A stretch of DNA of 64,000 nt from Bacillus pseudomycoides DSM 12442 (GTDB taxonomy: Bacteria > Bacillota > Bacilli > Bacillales > Bacillaceae_G): NCBI RefSeq assembly GCF_000161455.1, contig NZ_CM000745.1, forward strand, positions 4,655,670 to 4,719,669. The letters run 5' to 3'. The translations under genes and the position numbers were made by a program. Under the pieces are notes generated by a model. The model searched no databases. It was not told where the DNA came from and saw only the letters and a list, made by a program, of their open reading frames with translations. Below, one piece after another: positions 43,839 through 53,118 of the stretch; the first letter of the stretch is position 1; each line of letters begins with the position of its first letter.

Positions 43839-44008
43839 TTATCCACAAAACTTATCCACATATCCACAAGTATTACCCACATATTGTGTGAGAATCTGTG
43901 TTCGATACAACATATGTCGCCTTGTTTTGACAAAATTCACATGTTTTTTGTTCTTTTTCTGAGTTATCCACACTGTTGATAACTGGCGCTACTTCACACT
44001 CATCCACA
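43839..44008 (+). promoter_or_regulatory. Cluster of DnaA boxes between rlmH and yyzF
   Basis: Three perfect TTATCCACA boxes lie at 43839-43847, 43852-43860 and 43964-43972. One-mismatch boxes are ATATCCACA 43860-43868, TTACCCACA 43873-43881, TCATCCACA 44000-44008 and an inverted TTATCAACA at 43974-43982. Half lie in the short gap and half within yyzF. From memory, B. subtilis has a DnaA-box cluster outside oriC at the same gene (yydA, now rlmH). Confidence 0.8.
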
Positions 44009-44058
44009 ATGATATCCAACGCTAATTCTACATGTTCTAAACAACAAGGTAACTTCAT
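43873..44058 (-). CDS. yyzF: CxxH/CxxC small protein (YyzF family)
   Basis: I choose ATG 44058, six bases after GAGGTG, giving 61 residues. It has an N-terminal CCLEH and a C-terminal CEFCQNKATYVV motif, a CxxH plus CxxC arrangement that should bind one zinc. No function is known; the gene is conserved between rlmH and the htrA-like protease in Bacillus. Its 3' half contains DnaA boxes, so the codon choices may be constrained by DNA function. Confidence 0.82.
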   Translation of the reverse strand: MKLPCCLEHVELALDIIVDECEVAPVINSVDNSEKEQKTCEFCQNKATYVVSNTDSHTICG

Positions 44059-44085
44059 ATCTTTCACCTCACTTTTTCACAATAG

Positions 44086-44113
44086 AAAACAGGAGGGCTG
44101 TCCTCCTGTTTTC
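44086..44113 (-). terminator. Terminator of the wal operon
   Basis: AAAACAGGAGG pairs with CCTCCTGTTTT around a four-base loop at the stop of the protease gene. Confidence 0.82.
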
Positions 44114-45298
44114 TTAATAATTTTGACTGCCTAATTTCACCGTTGTTGTTGCTCGTTTTGTACCACGATAAAATGTCAGAGTCATTTTATCGTCAATTTT
44201 TTTATTATATAATATCGTTCGGAATCCAATAATATCATGTATTGGTTTTCCATCAACAGCTATAATTACATCATGTTCCCTAAGTCCTGCATCTGCACCA
44301 GGCGATGGACTTTTCACATCTAAAATGCAGACACCATCTGTTACATTTCCTGGTAAATGCAGCGTTTTAGACCAGTAATAATTCGGAATTTCATTTAGAG
44401 ATCTCAGTTCAATTCCAACATAAGGACGTTTTACTTTCCCATACTTTTCAAGTTCATTCATAACAGGAACTGCTCTCGAAACAGGGATGGCAAGCCCAAT
44501 TCCTTCTACTTCTTTCGCTGCAATTTTCATCGAATTAATTCCAACAAGTTGTCCTGCTACATTTACAAGTGCACCGCCACTATTCCCTGGGTTAATAGCT
44601 GCATCTGTTTGCAGTACTTCTACTTGCCAATCATAATGCCCATCTTGATCTAAGTCTACAGGAACAATTCTCTCATTTGCAGAAATAATTCCTTGTGTAA
44701 CAGTTCCTGAAAATTGTAATCCAAGTGGGTTCCCAATTGCAATGACTGCTTCACCTCGACGCACTGTATTAGAATCACCAATTTCAATTACTTTCTTAAC
44801 TGGCTTTGCATCTATTTCTAGAACAGCTAAATCTGTAACTACATCGCTACCTAATATTTTACCAGGAACCTTTTTTCCATCACTTAAGCTCACCTCAATA
44901 CGATTCGCTCCTGAAACAACATGATGGTTTGTTACGATATAAGCATGACCATTTGTTTTCTTATAAATGACGCCTGATCCTGTTCCAGCTTCTGAATCTG
45001 CTTCTGAAAAATTATCACGTTGGATGTTTATTACACCAACAACGGCTTCCGATGCACGATCAACAGCATCTACAAAACCAGAATGATTCGCTGTTTGTGA
45101 TTGCTTTACTACCATATTCTCTTCACTTGCCTCAGCTTGCTGCAAGGGGCCAGTTTCAGATTGAGAAAATAAAGGAGCTCCAAATGCAAACAATGAAGCC
45201 CCTACGATTGTTCCTGCTATGCTAGAAATAATGATACCTTTGTGCTTCTTTTTACCTGTTCGTTTCATACGAAATTTCTCTTCATCAATAAAGGACAT
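44114..45298 (-). CDS. htrC: HtrA-like serine protease (YyxA/HtrC)
   Basis: The 394-residue protein has an N-terminal charged tail, one membrane anchor (about 22-42), a trypsin-like domain (about 85-280) with His in IVTNHHVVSG, Asp in VVTDLAVLEID and Ser in NPGNSGGALV, and a PDZ domain (about 295-390). It is a membrane-anchored DegP-type protease facing outward, for surface protein quality control. It closes the conserved walRKHIJ operon order, 63 bases after walJ. Confidence 0.92.
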   Translation of the reverse strand: MSFIDEEKFRMKRTGKKKHKGIIISSIAGTIVGASLFAFGAPLFSQSETGPLQQAEASEENMVVKQSQTANHSGFVDAVDRASEAVVGVINIQRDNFSEADSEAGTGSGVIYKKTNGHAYIVTNHHVVSGANRIEVSLSDGKKVPGKILGSDVVTDLAVLEIDAKPVKKVIEIGDSNTVRRGEAVIAIGNPLGLQFSGTVTQGIISANERIVPVDLDQDGHYDWQVEVLQTDAAINPGNSGGALVNVAGQLVGINSMKIAAKEVEGIGLAIPVSRAVPVMNELEKYGKVKRPYVGIELRSLNEIPNYYWSKTLHLPGNVTDGVCILDVKSPSPGADAGLREHDVIIAVDGKPIHDIIGFRTILYNKKIDDKMTLTFYRGTKRATTTVKLGSQNY

Positions 45299-45361
45299 AC
45301 TTGTTCACCAATCCTCCCGAAAACAACTATATTCCCCTTTATTGTTTACTAAAATCAAGAA

Positions 45362-46156
45362 TTATACGTATTGAATTTTCGTTGGTGCCTTTGGATCCGT
45401 ATCATGTACCTCAAACGCTTCTCCAACTGCAAAACCTTTTTCCTCTAGCACCTGTGCAACAGACATATGTGCTAGTTCTTTCATATTATTATCTAAGCTC
45501 AAATGCGCTAAATAAATGTGTTTCGTCTCATCTGTAATAACATCAGCCATTGCAAGTGCTGCATCTTCATTAGAAACATGACCCACATCGCTTAAAATGC
45601 GTCGTTTTATACTCCATGGATAACGTCCCATACGAAGCATTTCAACATCGTGATTACTTTCAAACACAAATGCGTTTGCTCCTTTAATGATACCTTTCAT
45701 ACGATCACTTACATAACCTGTATCTGTAATAAGGGCCAATTTTCTACCATTATGATGAAATGCATAAAACATTGGCTCTGCCGCATCATGAGAAACGCCA
45801 AATGATTCCACTTCAATATCTCCAAATGTTTTCACATCACCAATTGAGAAAACAAATTTTTGATCAGTTGGAATGTTACCAATTAAATGTTCCATAGCGC
45901 TCCACGTTTTTTCATTTGCATACACAGGTAACTGATATTTACGTGCTAAAACGCCGAGACCTTTAATATGATCACTATGCTCATGTGTGACAAGAATACC
46001 TGATATATCTTGGATATTCAATTCAGCTTGCTGAAATAGGGCTTCTGTCGCTTTTCCACTCAAGCCTGCATCAATGAGCAATTTTTGTTTCTCGGTCCCT
46101 ACATATAGCGCATTTCCTGTACTGCCGCTTGCAAGTACACTAAAATGCAAACCCAT
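45362..46156 (-). CDS. walJ: Metallo-beta-lactamase fold exonuclease WalJ (YycJ)
   Basis: The 264-residue MBL-fold protein has the metal-binding motif THEHSDHIKG near residue 57, a GVSHDAAEP segment with His near 116, and LITDTGYVS near 139. It acts in the cytosol; YycJ-type proteins are 5' to 3' exonucleases tied to mismatch repair and to proper coordination of replication with wall synthesis. It follows walI after six bases in the wal operon. Normal length. Confidence 0.92.
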   Translation of the reverse strand: MGLHFSVLASGSTGNALYVGTEKQKLLIDAGLSGKATEALFQQAELNIQDISGILVTHEHSDHIKGLGVLARKYQLPVYANEKTWSAMEHLIGNIPTDQKFVFSIGDVKTFGDIEVESFGVSHDAAEPMFYAFHHNGRKLALITDTGYVSDRMKGIIKGANAFVFESNHDVEMLRMGRYPWSIKRRILSDVGHVSNEDAALAMADVITDETKHIYLAHLSLDNNMKELAHMSVAQVLEEKGFAVGEAFEVHDTDPKAPTKIQYV

Positions 46157-46162
46157 TTCTGC

Positions 46163-46984
46163 TCACTCCATTATTTTTTCTTTTTCATTTTCCTTTTCTT
46201 TCCCTAACTTAATAACTTGTCCCTCAATGGCATTCACAAAATAATCTACTTTTCGATCTGTTTTTAAATTCCATGTCGGAGCAAGCACTTGTATATTAGA
46301 AGCAGAAGATGCTACAAGAGTTGCATATCCAATCTGTGCTTCTTTAAAATGTGTATTTTGTTTTATTCCAGTCTTAAAGTATAAATTTTCTAAAGCTGTT
46401 TGAGCGGTAATAATCTCTTGCTCTTTTGCTTTTTCATTCTCACCCATCTCTTTTAAATCGGTTAACATTGTTTGTGTATACGAAATAAATTCACCTTTCT
46501 CATTTACATCCACAACAATCATCCCATGATCATTATAAAAGATAGGTTTATCTTTATACTTTTGAAAGAAATAGATTTTCGTTGCTTCTGCTTTACCAAA
46601 CTCATATTTCTGACCATCTAGCACATAGTTTTTCAAGAACTCACTATATTTATCTTTAGAAAGTGTTTTTGCATTTAACAATGGTTCCTTTAATTTACTT
46701 TCAATTGTGTTTAAATCTCGTAAAGTAACTGTTTGATTTTTTAAAGAACGTATATCTTCTTCTTTAAATTCCTTATTTTTCGCTGTAATAAAGGAATCTT
46801 TCTTTGGTTCTTTTGGTAAATCACCAATGGTAATTTTATCATCTTTTAACTGCTGATCAACCTTTGTTTCTGCCATGAGCTCTAATTGGTTACTATCTTG
46901 TTTTTGAATGAATTGAAAAACGAGAAAGAGGTCTAAAATAAAAAAGGTAACAATAAATATTGTTTTAATCCGATTCCAGTCCAA
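46163..46984 (-). CDS. walI: WalK regulator WalI (YycI)
   Basis: The 273-residue protein has a short cytosolic start, one membrane helix (about 8-24) and a large extracytoplasmic YycI domain. The initiation codon is TTG at 46984, with GGAGGGAGAG ten bases upstream, and overlaps the end of walH by 20 bases. With WalH it binds the membrane helices of WalK and restrains its kinase activity. It is part of the wal operon. Confidence 0.92.
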   Translation of the reverse strand: MDWNRIKTIFIVTFFILDLFLVFQFIQKQDSNQLELMAETKVDQQLKDDKITIGDLPKEPKKDSFITAKNKEFKEEDIRSLKNQTVTLRDLNTIESKLKEPLLNAKTLSKDKYSEFLKNYVLDGQKYEFGKAEATKIYFFQKYKDKPIFYNDHGMIVVDVNEKGEFISYTQTMLTDLKEMGENEKAKEQEIITAQTALENLYFKTGIKQNTHFKEAQIGYATLVASSASNIQVLAPTWNLKTDRKVDYFVNAIEGQVIKLGKEKENEKEKIME

Positions 46985-48308
46985 TTAGCTCTCCCTCCTT
47001 CTCTTCACTCCACTCATATGCGTGATGATCTTCACCATAAATTACGTACCAAATTGGCTTTAACTTTATATTTGTAATTTGTCCGTTTTGCTCAACTTCC
47101 GGTACTAATTTATAACCTATTCCAATGTTTTGAATCAAATTTTTAGCTATCTTCGAATTTTTTTCTAGGGATTGGATAACCGTCCGACCAGTTGGAAGCG
47201 TTGTTTCTCCACCTTTATAATATGGCATCCATTTAAATAATGGGCGTCTATAACTAATTAATTCTTCTGATCCCCATACTTGCCTTAATTCGGTCATTCC
47301 TTCTCGGTTAAATACTGGCAAATCTTCTTCATACAAACGGAATTTGGTTGTCCCTTTAGTCCCTTTAGAATTTATATAGTCAAATCGATAAGCATCAGTT
47401 AATCCACTATGACTATTAACAAATTCAAAACTCCGCTGCATAAGAGAGGTCCCATTCATAGGTGCACCACTAGCTACAGATGAATTTGTATACTCTAACA
47501 TTCGATTCTGTTTGTTTATTCGCATAAGACGAATGCCATCTGTATATGTATCCTCTATTTCGTTAGAAAAAGGTTGCACATAGCGCGGGTCACTAAATAG
47601 TGCATTTTTAAATGATTCCACTTCCATGACTTGCGCAAAATACATTGAATTTTGCATTTCTGTTGAACCATCTGGTAAAAATATTTTTTTCGTATCATTT
47701 ATTTCATACGCAAAATACGGTCTTGCTAAAGCTAAAAATTGATTTTGCGCATTTATAATGTCCCTTAGATTCACACCTGTTAATGTCATTTTATACACTT
47801 TACGAGTACTATAAGAAACGAAATTCACATCAATATTTTGATCACGACTTTTAGAAGGATCAACAACAATACGATCAAAATTAAACATATCCAATTTCTT
47901 ATCTTTAATTGTTAATACGCTCCTAATTGCATCAAATGGAACCTCTGTCGGAAAGACAATTTCAATCTTGCCTTCCCCGTGCACATAAGAGAGGAAATCA
48001 CCTTTAGATATGGAGTTTGTAATATCCTTAAAATCGTGCAATTCCCCTGTTTGAATAAAAGTATATAATAAATTAATATTATTTTTCTTTTCACTTACAA
48101 AATGATTGTTATCCTTATGAACAATCATAGAAGATGGGACAATTACATTTGAAACATCTTGTTTCAGTGCTGTTGCGTTACCTTGAACAAATTTTGTGCT
48201 CTGCAATGAATTAGAATCAGGTACATAAGTCCATAAATTGAAAGTAAGAAACAGACTAATGACAACTAAGTTAATGAGAACAATGGTTTTAAAGTTTTCC
48301 ATATTCAT
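46965..48308 (-). CDS. walH: WalK regulator WalH (YycH)
   Basis: I choose ATG 48308, which forms an ATGA overlap with the walK stop, giving 447 residues. One N-terminal helix (about 8-25) is followed by a large extracytoplasmic YycH domain. WalH and WalI form a complex that controls WalK from outside. The four-base overlap indicates translational coupling. Length is normal. Confidence 0.93.
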   Translation of the reverse strand: MNMENFKTIVLINLVVISLFLTFNLWTYVPDSNSLQSTKFVQGNATALKQDVSNVIVPSSMIVHKDNNHFVSEKKNNINLLYTFIQTGELHDFKDITNSISKGDFLSYVHGEGKIEIVFPTEVPFDAIRSVLTIKDKKLDMFNFDRIVVDPSKSRDQNIDVNFVSYSTRKVYKMTLTGVNLRDIINAQNQFLALARPYFAYEINDTKKIFLPDGSTEMQNSMYFAQVMEVESFKNALFSDPRYVQPFSNEIEDTYTDGIRLMRINKQNRMLEYTNSSVASGAPMNGTSLMQRSFEFVNSHSGLTDAYRFDYINSKGTKGTTKFRLYEEDLPVFNREGMTELRQVWGSEELISYRRPLFKWMPYYKGGETTLPTGRTVIQSLEKNSKIAKNLIQNIGIGYKLVPEVEQNGQITNIKLKPIWYVIYGEDHHAYEWSEEKEGELIGLESD

Positions 48309-50140
48309 TCCCAATCGTCCTCTTCTTCCTTCGCCATTGGAAGGACGAAATAAATGGTTGTCCCTTTTCCTTCCTCACTTTTTGCCCAAATAGATCCACC
48401 ATGCGCCTCAATCATTTCCTTAGCAATGGCTAAACCTAAGCCTGTTCCACCCATCTGTCTTGAACGCGCCTTATCTACACGATAAAAACGTTCGAAAATC
48501 TTCTCTACATTTTCTTTTGGAATACCCATTCCCTGGTCACTCACACTAATTTCTAACATATCCTCTCGATCGCGCAGGCGATATGTTACTGTTCCACCTT
48601 CAGGAGAGTACTTTAACGCATTTGAAATGATATTGTATAAAACCTGTGTAATTTTATCAGCATCCATATCAATGAATCGAGATTTCTTAGAGAATGAACG
48701 CTTGAAAATTACATTTTGTTCCTTCGACATTTCAAAACGATCGATAACATTGTTAAAGAAATCTGTAAAATCTACCCATTCTTTCATTAAACGATGTTCT
48801 GTACTATCTAATTTAGATAATTGTAACAAGGCATTCACAAGTCGAATCATTCTTTCCGTTTCTTCTTGTGTAACTGTTAAAAATTGCGGTGCAATATTCG
48901 GATCTTGCCATGCACCATCACTAAGTGCCTCTAAATAACTACGCATCGTTGTTAACGGCGTCCGTAGTTCATGTGATACATTTGCTACAAACTCACGGCG
49001 CTCACGGTCAATTCGCTCTTGTTCTGTTACATCATACAACACAGCGATTAAACCATTTGCTTTACCTGTTTCTTTTTGAATAACAGAAAAACTAGCTCTT
49101 AAGATATACGGTTCATTTCGCGTACTGAAATCTAATAAAACAGAATCTGGTTCTTCATATAGGTGATCGAGTGTAAATTCCTCTTGAATGCCTAGCACTT
49201 CTAAAACAGACTGATCTAATGCCGTTTCACGTGAAACGTTTAACATCTTTTCTGCCGGATCATTTAATAAAATAATGTCCCCTTTTCGATCAGTAGCAAT
49301 TACACCATCTGTCATATGAGATAAAACAGACGAAAGCTTACGTCTTTCACTTTCAGTCGAAGAACGCGCTTGTTGTAATTTTTTTGATAAATTATTAAAC
49401 GCTAGTGCTAATTGACCAATTTCATCATGACTGTGTACTTTTACCTTACGGGAGTAATTTCCCTTTGCCATTTCAATTGCTTGCCTTCGCATATCTGAAA
49501 TTGGTCTTGTAATTGTTTGAGCTAATAAAATCCCTAGAACTGCTGTTACTAATAAAGCAATCACTGTCCCCGTTGCAAAAATTTGATTGATATCCTTCAT
49601 CTGCTTATAAACATCTTCCATCGAAGCAACGATGTGAATGACACCAATTATTTTCCCCTTTTCTCCTTCAATTGGGGTAGCCATAACTTGAACACGATGA
49701 CCGGTTTTTCCATCTTTCTCAATCTTTCCTTCAGCCTTTTTTTGTACAATAGCCCTTTGCACTGTTATGTCTGTTATTGTTTTCCCTACCATACCTTGCT
49801 TAGATGAATTAGATATTGCTAATAGACGCCTGTTTGGGTCAATCACACGTACTTCTTGAATATCCTTTTTCCGGTCTGATGCAAAGTCAGTAATTGATGT
49901 TTTAAGTGCATCTTCTAAAGGGGGATCTGTTTTTTCACGCTCTTTTGCAAACTCTTGCTTCAAATTATAAGACAGTAAATTCGTTTGTTGTGTTAATGAA
50001 TCCTTAAAACTTTGTACGAGACTTTTCTCCAGTTCACGAACAAAATATACACCAATAACCTGCATTGCTATCAAAATTAATAGCATATAGATGAGCACAA
50101 ACTTTAAATGAATCGATTGAAAAAAACCAACTTTCTTCAT
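48305..50140 (-). CDS. walK: Essential sensor histidine kinase WalK (YycG)
   Basis: The 611-residue kinase has two membrane helices (about 10-32 and 183-205) around an extracytoplasmic Cache-like domain, then HAMP, PAS (about 265-370), the H-box FVANVSHELRTPLTTMRSYLEAL near residue 385, and an HATPase with DQGMGIPKENVEKIFERFYRVD and GGTGLGLAIAKEM. It controls peptidoglycan hydrolases with WalR. A perfect parS palindrome lies inside the gene at 49223-49238, in the PAS-coding part. Confidence 0.96.
   Translation of the reverse strand: MKKVGFFQSIHLKFVLIYMLLILIAMQVIGVYFVRELEKSLVQSFKDSLTQQTNLLSYNLKQEFAKEREKTDPPLEDALKTSITDFASDRKKDIQEVRVIDPNRRLLAISNSSKQGMVGKTITDITVQRAIVQKKAEGKIEKDGKTGHRVQVMATPIEGEKGKIIGVIHIVASMEDVYKQMKDINQIFATGTVIALLVTAVLGILLAQTITRPISDMRRQAIEMAKGNYSRKVKVHSHDEIGQLALAFNNLSKKLQQARSSTESERRKLSSVLSHMTDGVIATDRKGDIILLNDPAEKMLNVSRETALDQSVLEVLGIQEEFTLDHLYEEPDSVLLDFSTRNEPYILRASFSVIQKETGKANGLIAVLYDVTEQERIDRERREFVANVSHELRTPLTTMRSYLEALSDGAWQDPNIAPQFLTVTQEETERMIRLVNALLQLSKLDSTEHRLMKEWVDFTDFFNNVIDRFEMSKEQNVIFKRSFSKKSRFIDMDADKITQVLYNIISNALKYSPEGGTVTYRLRDREDMLEISVSDQGMGIPKENVEKIFERFYRVDKARSRQMGGTGLGLAIAKEMIEAHGGSIWAKSEEGKGTTIYFVLPMAKEEEDDWE
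49223..49238. other. parS centromere site inside walK
   Basis: CGTTTCACGTGAAACG is a perfect 16-base palindrome carrying the ParB core GTTTCACGTGAAAC; only the outermost bases differ from the B. subtilis consensus TGTTNCACGTGAAACA. Confidence 0.85.
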
Positions 50141-50143
50141 ATA

Positions 50144-50851
50144 CTATTCCTGCTCTGGATCACGCAAGTAATACCCTACCCCGCGTCTTGTTACAATTAA
50201 AGTTGGGTGACTTGGGTTATCTTCAATTTTTTCACGTAAACGGCGTACTGTTACATCTACTGTACGTACATCTCCAAAATAATCGTAGCCCCAAACCGTT
50301 TGTAATAAATGCTCACGCGTCATAACTTGTCCTAAATGCTTCGCCAAATAATGAAGTAATTCAAATTCACGATGTGTAAGTTCAATGCTTTCTTCTCTTT
50401 TCGTTACACTGTACGCATTTGGATTAATCACAATTGGTCCAATAACCATTTCTGTATTTTCTTCTTTTTCAGCTGAGCCACCTTGTTGATGACGACGCAA
50501 GTTTGCTTTTACACGTGCTAATAATTCACGCGTACTAAATGGTTTTGTTACATAATCATCTGCTCCAAGCTCTAATCCCAATACTTTATCGATTTCAGAA
50601 TCTTTTGCAGTTAGCATAATAATTGGCATTTCAGAGCTTTTTCGTATTTCACGACAAACCTCTAACCCATCTTTCCCTGGTAACATAATATCCAATAAAA
50701 CCATATCTGGTTGTTCCTCATTTGCCTTTTCAATAGCTTCGTCACCATCGTGCGCCATCACAATTTCAAAGCCCTCTTTTTCTAAGTTAAATTTTAAAAT
50801 ATCTGCAATCGGTTTCTCATCATCAACGACTAAGATTTTCTTTCCCATCAT
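50144..50851 (-). CDS. walR: Essential response regulator WalR (YycF)
   Basis: I choose ATG 50851, nine bases after AGGAGG, giving 235 residues. A longer frame has no ribosome site. The receiver domain (1-120) has VVDDEKP, phosphoacceptor Asp in VLLDIMLPGKDG near 54 and TKPF near 104. The winged-helix domain of OmpR type (about 135-232) has ELTHREFELLHYLAKH and RTVDVTVRRLREKIE. It is the first gene of the wal operon, three bases before walK. Confidence 0.96.
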   Translation of the reverse strand: MMGKKILVVDDEKPIADILKFNLEKEGFEIVMAHDGDEAIEKANEEQPDMVLLDIMLPGKDGLEVCREIRKSSEMPIIMLTAKDSEIDKVLGLELGADDYVTKPFSTRELLARVKANLRRHQQGGSAEKEENTEMVIGPIVINPNAYSVTKREESIELTHREFELLHYLAKHLGQVMTREHLLQTVWGYDYFGDVRTVDVTVRRLREKIEDNPSHPTLIVTRRGVGYYLRDPEQE

Positions 50852-51016
50852 TGTTTGTTTCCTCCTAATAAAAATATGGTCAATCATCCTCAAACATGCA
50901 CAGCTATCTGTATAGCGTATAATCAAACATTCGTAGCCTTTGTTTGAGTATTTTCTCCTCTATTCTCATAGAATCACGTATGATCCACATAAAAGTGGAA
51001 CACTATACAATCTACA

Positions 51017-51045
51017 GAAAAACCCCTAGCTTCAACTGCTAGAGG
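51017..51045 (-). terminator. Second terminator after the tRNA cluster
   Basis: On the minus strand CCTCTAGC pairs with GCTAGGGG, followed by TTTTT. Confidence 0.7.
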
Positions 51046-51096
51046 CTCCTCATTCTATTGTAAAATAACTACTCTCATTTGTAAAATTGAAGAATA

Positions 51097-51131
51097 TAAA
51101 AAGGATATTAAGTGGGCCCACTTAATATCCT
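51097..51131 (-). terminator. tRNA operon terminator, perfect 30-base palindrome
   Basis: The palindrome at 51102-51131 (arms AGGATATTAAGTGGG and its exact complement) ends six bases from tRNA-Phe. The minus strand continues with TTTTT, making a strong terminator with a tight loop. Confidence 0.85.
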
Positions 51132-51136
51132 GAGAG

Positions 51137-51209
<73 letters not shown>

Positions 51210-51253
51210 AAAACATATATATATAAAACCACTAATGGTGGTATAAACAAAAG

Positions 51254-51329
51254 TGGCGGTCCCGACCGGGGTCGAACCGGCGATCTCCTGCGTGACAGGC
51301 AGGCATGTTAACCACTACACCACGGGACC
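51254..51329 (-). tRNA. tRNA-Asp (GTC)
   Basis: The 76-base cloverleaf has acceptor GGTCCCG/CGGGACC, anticodon loop with GTC, T arm GGTTCGACCCC, and encoded CCA. Confidence 0.95.
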
Positions 51330-51350
51330 ACAAAACATATATAAAAGATA

Positions 51351-51422
51351 TGACCCGTACGGGATTCGAACCCGTGTTACCGCCGTGAAAGGGCGGTGTC
51401 TTAACCACTTGACCAACGGGCC
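51351..51422 (-). tRNA. tRNA-Glu (TTC)
   Basis: The 72-base cloverleaf has acceptor GGCCCGT/ACGGGTC, anticodon loop with TTC, and T arm GGTTCGAATCC. CCA is not encoded. Confidence 0.95.
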
Positions 51423-51435
51423 ACGAAAAATAAAA

Positions 51436-51511
51436 TGGTGAGCCATGAAGGACTCGAACCTTCGACCCTCTGATTAAAAGTCAGATGCTCTACCAACTGA
51501 GCTAATGGCTC
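51436..51511 (-). tRNA. tRNA-Lys (TTT)
   Basis: The 76-base cloverleaf has acceptor GAGCCAT/ATGGCTC, anticodon loop CTTTTAA with TTT, T arm GGTTCGAGTCC, and encoded CCA. It is first in the transcript Lys-Glu-Asp-Phe. Confidence 0.95.
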
Positions 51512-51608
51512 ATACTCACCAACGTCATATTTTCGTGACGACAAGAGTTATCATAACATAATAACTTTTGTTTTTGCAATACCTTTTTTATATTTTTTTA
51601 TATAAGAT

Positions 51609-51645
51609 AAGAAAAAACTCATGTTTACATGAGTTTTTTCTTAAA
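51609..51645 (-). terminator. Terminator of purA
   Basis: Sixteen-base arms with AAAAAACTCATGT / ACATGAGTTTTTT around a two-base loop lie 20 bases after purA. Confidence 0.9.
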
Positions 51646-51664
51646 TAAACCAATTTTATATCAA

Positions 51665-52954
51665 TTAAACACCGTATACGTTACGAACGATGTTTGTTTG
51701 ATTACGATCTGGACCAACAGAGAACATAGATAATTGGATACCTGTTAATTGAGACACACGCTCTACATAATGTCTTGCATTTTCAGGAAGCTCCTCTAAT
51801 GATTTTACACCAGTAATATCTTCTGTCCAACCTGGAAGCTCTTCATATACAGGCTCACATTTTGCTAAAATGTTTAAGTTTGCTGGAACTTCATCCAGAA
51901 CTTCTCCATTATACTTATATGCAATACAGATTTTCACAGTTGGAATACCTGTTAATACGTCGATAGAGTTTAAAGATAAATCTGTTAAACCACTCACACG
52001 GCGTGCATGTCTTACAACAACGCTGTCAAACCAACCTACGCGACGTGGACGACCTGTTGTTGTACCATATTCACGACCAACTTCACGAATTTGATGGCCA
52101 ATTTCATCATTAAGTTCAGTAGGGAATGGACCGTCACCAACACGGCTTGTATATGCTTTACATACGCCTACTACACGATTGATTTTAGAAGGACCAACTC
52201 CAGAACCGATTGTTACACCACCAGCAACTGGGTTAGAAGATGTAACGAATGGATACGTACCTTGATCAATATCAAGCATTACGCCTTGTGCACCTTCAAA
52301 TAATACGCGGCGTCCTTCATCTAACGCATCATTTAATACAACAGATGTATCGCATACGTATTGCGCGATTCTTTGACCATATTCAAAGTACTCTTCAAAG
52401 ATTTCATCTGCATTAAATCCTTCTGCATCATACATTTTTTCAAACAGACGATTTTTTTCTGCTAAATTACGTTCAAGCTTTTCTTTAAATGCTTCACGAT
52501 CTAAAAGATCAGCCATACGAATACCAACGCGAGCAGCTTTATCCATGTATGCTGGACCAATACCTTTTTTCGTTGTACCGATCTTGTTATCACCTTTACG
52601 CTCTTCTTCTAACTCATCTTGTTTTAAGTGATAAGGTAAAATAACGTGCGCACGGTTACTAATACGTAAATTATCAGTGCTTACACCACGATCGTGTAAG
52701 TATTTTAATTCTACAAGTAATGCTTTTGGATCTACTACCATACCGTTTCCGATAACACAAATTTTTTCTTTATAGAAAATACCAGATGGAATTAAGTGTA
52801 GTTTATACTTAACACCGCCAAAAACAATTGTATGTCCTGCGTTGTTTCCACCTTGATATCTTGCAACTACTTCCGCATGTTCAGAAAGGAAATCAGTAAT
52901 TTTACCTTTTCCTTCATCGCCCCACTGTGTTCCTACAACTACTACTGAAGACAT
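51665..52954 (-). CDS. purA: Adenylosuccinate synthetase
   Basis: The 429-residue enzyme makes adenylosuccinate from IMP, aspartate and GTP, the first step to AMP. The GTP-binding P-loop with catalytic Asp and Lys is GTQWGDEGKGKITDFL near residue 8. HTIVFGG, GTTKKGIGPAY and TSNPVAGG mark the IMP site, and TTTGRPRRVGWFD near 300 the aspartate loop. Promoter and PurBoxes lie upstream. It is a single gene in this window, close to the tRNA cluster. Confidence 0.97.
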   Translation of the reverse strand: MSSVVVVGTQWGDEGKGKITDFLSEHAEVVARYQGGNNAGHTIVFGGVKYKLHLIPSGIFYKEKICVIGNGMVVDPKALLVELKYLHDRGVSTDNLRISNRAHVILPYHLKQDELEEERKGDNKIGTTKKGIGPAYMDKAARVGIRMADLLDREAFKEKLERNLAEKNRLFEKMYDAEGFNADEIFEEYFEYGQRIAQYVCDTSVVLNDALDEGRRVLFEGAQGVMLDIDQGTYPFVTSSNPVAGGVTIGSGVGPSKINRVVGVCKAYTSRVGDGPFPTELNDEIGHQIREVGREYGTTTGRPRRVGWFDSVVVRHARRVSGLTDLSLNSIDVLTGIPTVKICIAYKYNGEVLDEVPANLNILAKCEPVYEELPGWTEDITGVKSLEELPENARHYVERVSQLTGIQLSMFSVGPDRNQTNIVRNVYGV

Positions 52955-53001
52955 TATTCAAGCACCTCCGCAATTTTCAAACGAACTTTTCAAACAATAT
53001 A

Positions 53002-53076
53002 ATTGTACCAAAATGAAAAGAGAAGTCAATTTAAAAACGAACATTTTTTTATCTTTTATCAATTTCGTTCGTAAGA
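53002..53076 (-). promoter_or_regulatory. purA promoter with PurBox pair
   Basis: On the minus strand the promoter TTGACT (53029-53024), 16 bases, TACAAT (53007-53002). Just upstream an inverted pair, CGAAC at 53038-53042 and GTTCG at 53067-53071, is 24 bases apart and set in AT-rich flanks, as in PurR operators. Confidence 0.65.
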
Positions 53077-53118
53077 ATTCTTTATTCACACGATGAAAGC
53101 TCTATTTTTTATTCATAA

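Noticed and set aside
51253..51441. Open frame of 62 codons across the tRNA cluster
   Set aside because: It is the complement of tRNA-Asp and tRNA-Glu; the T-arm and anticodon sequences create the frame. Not a gene.
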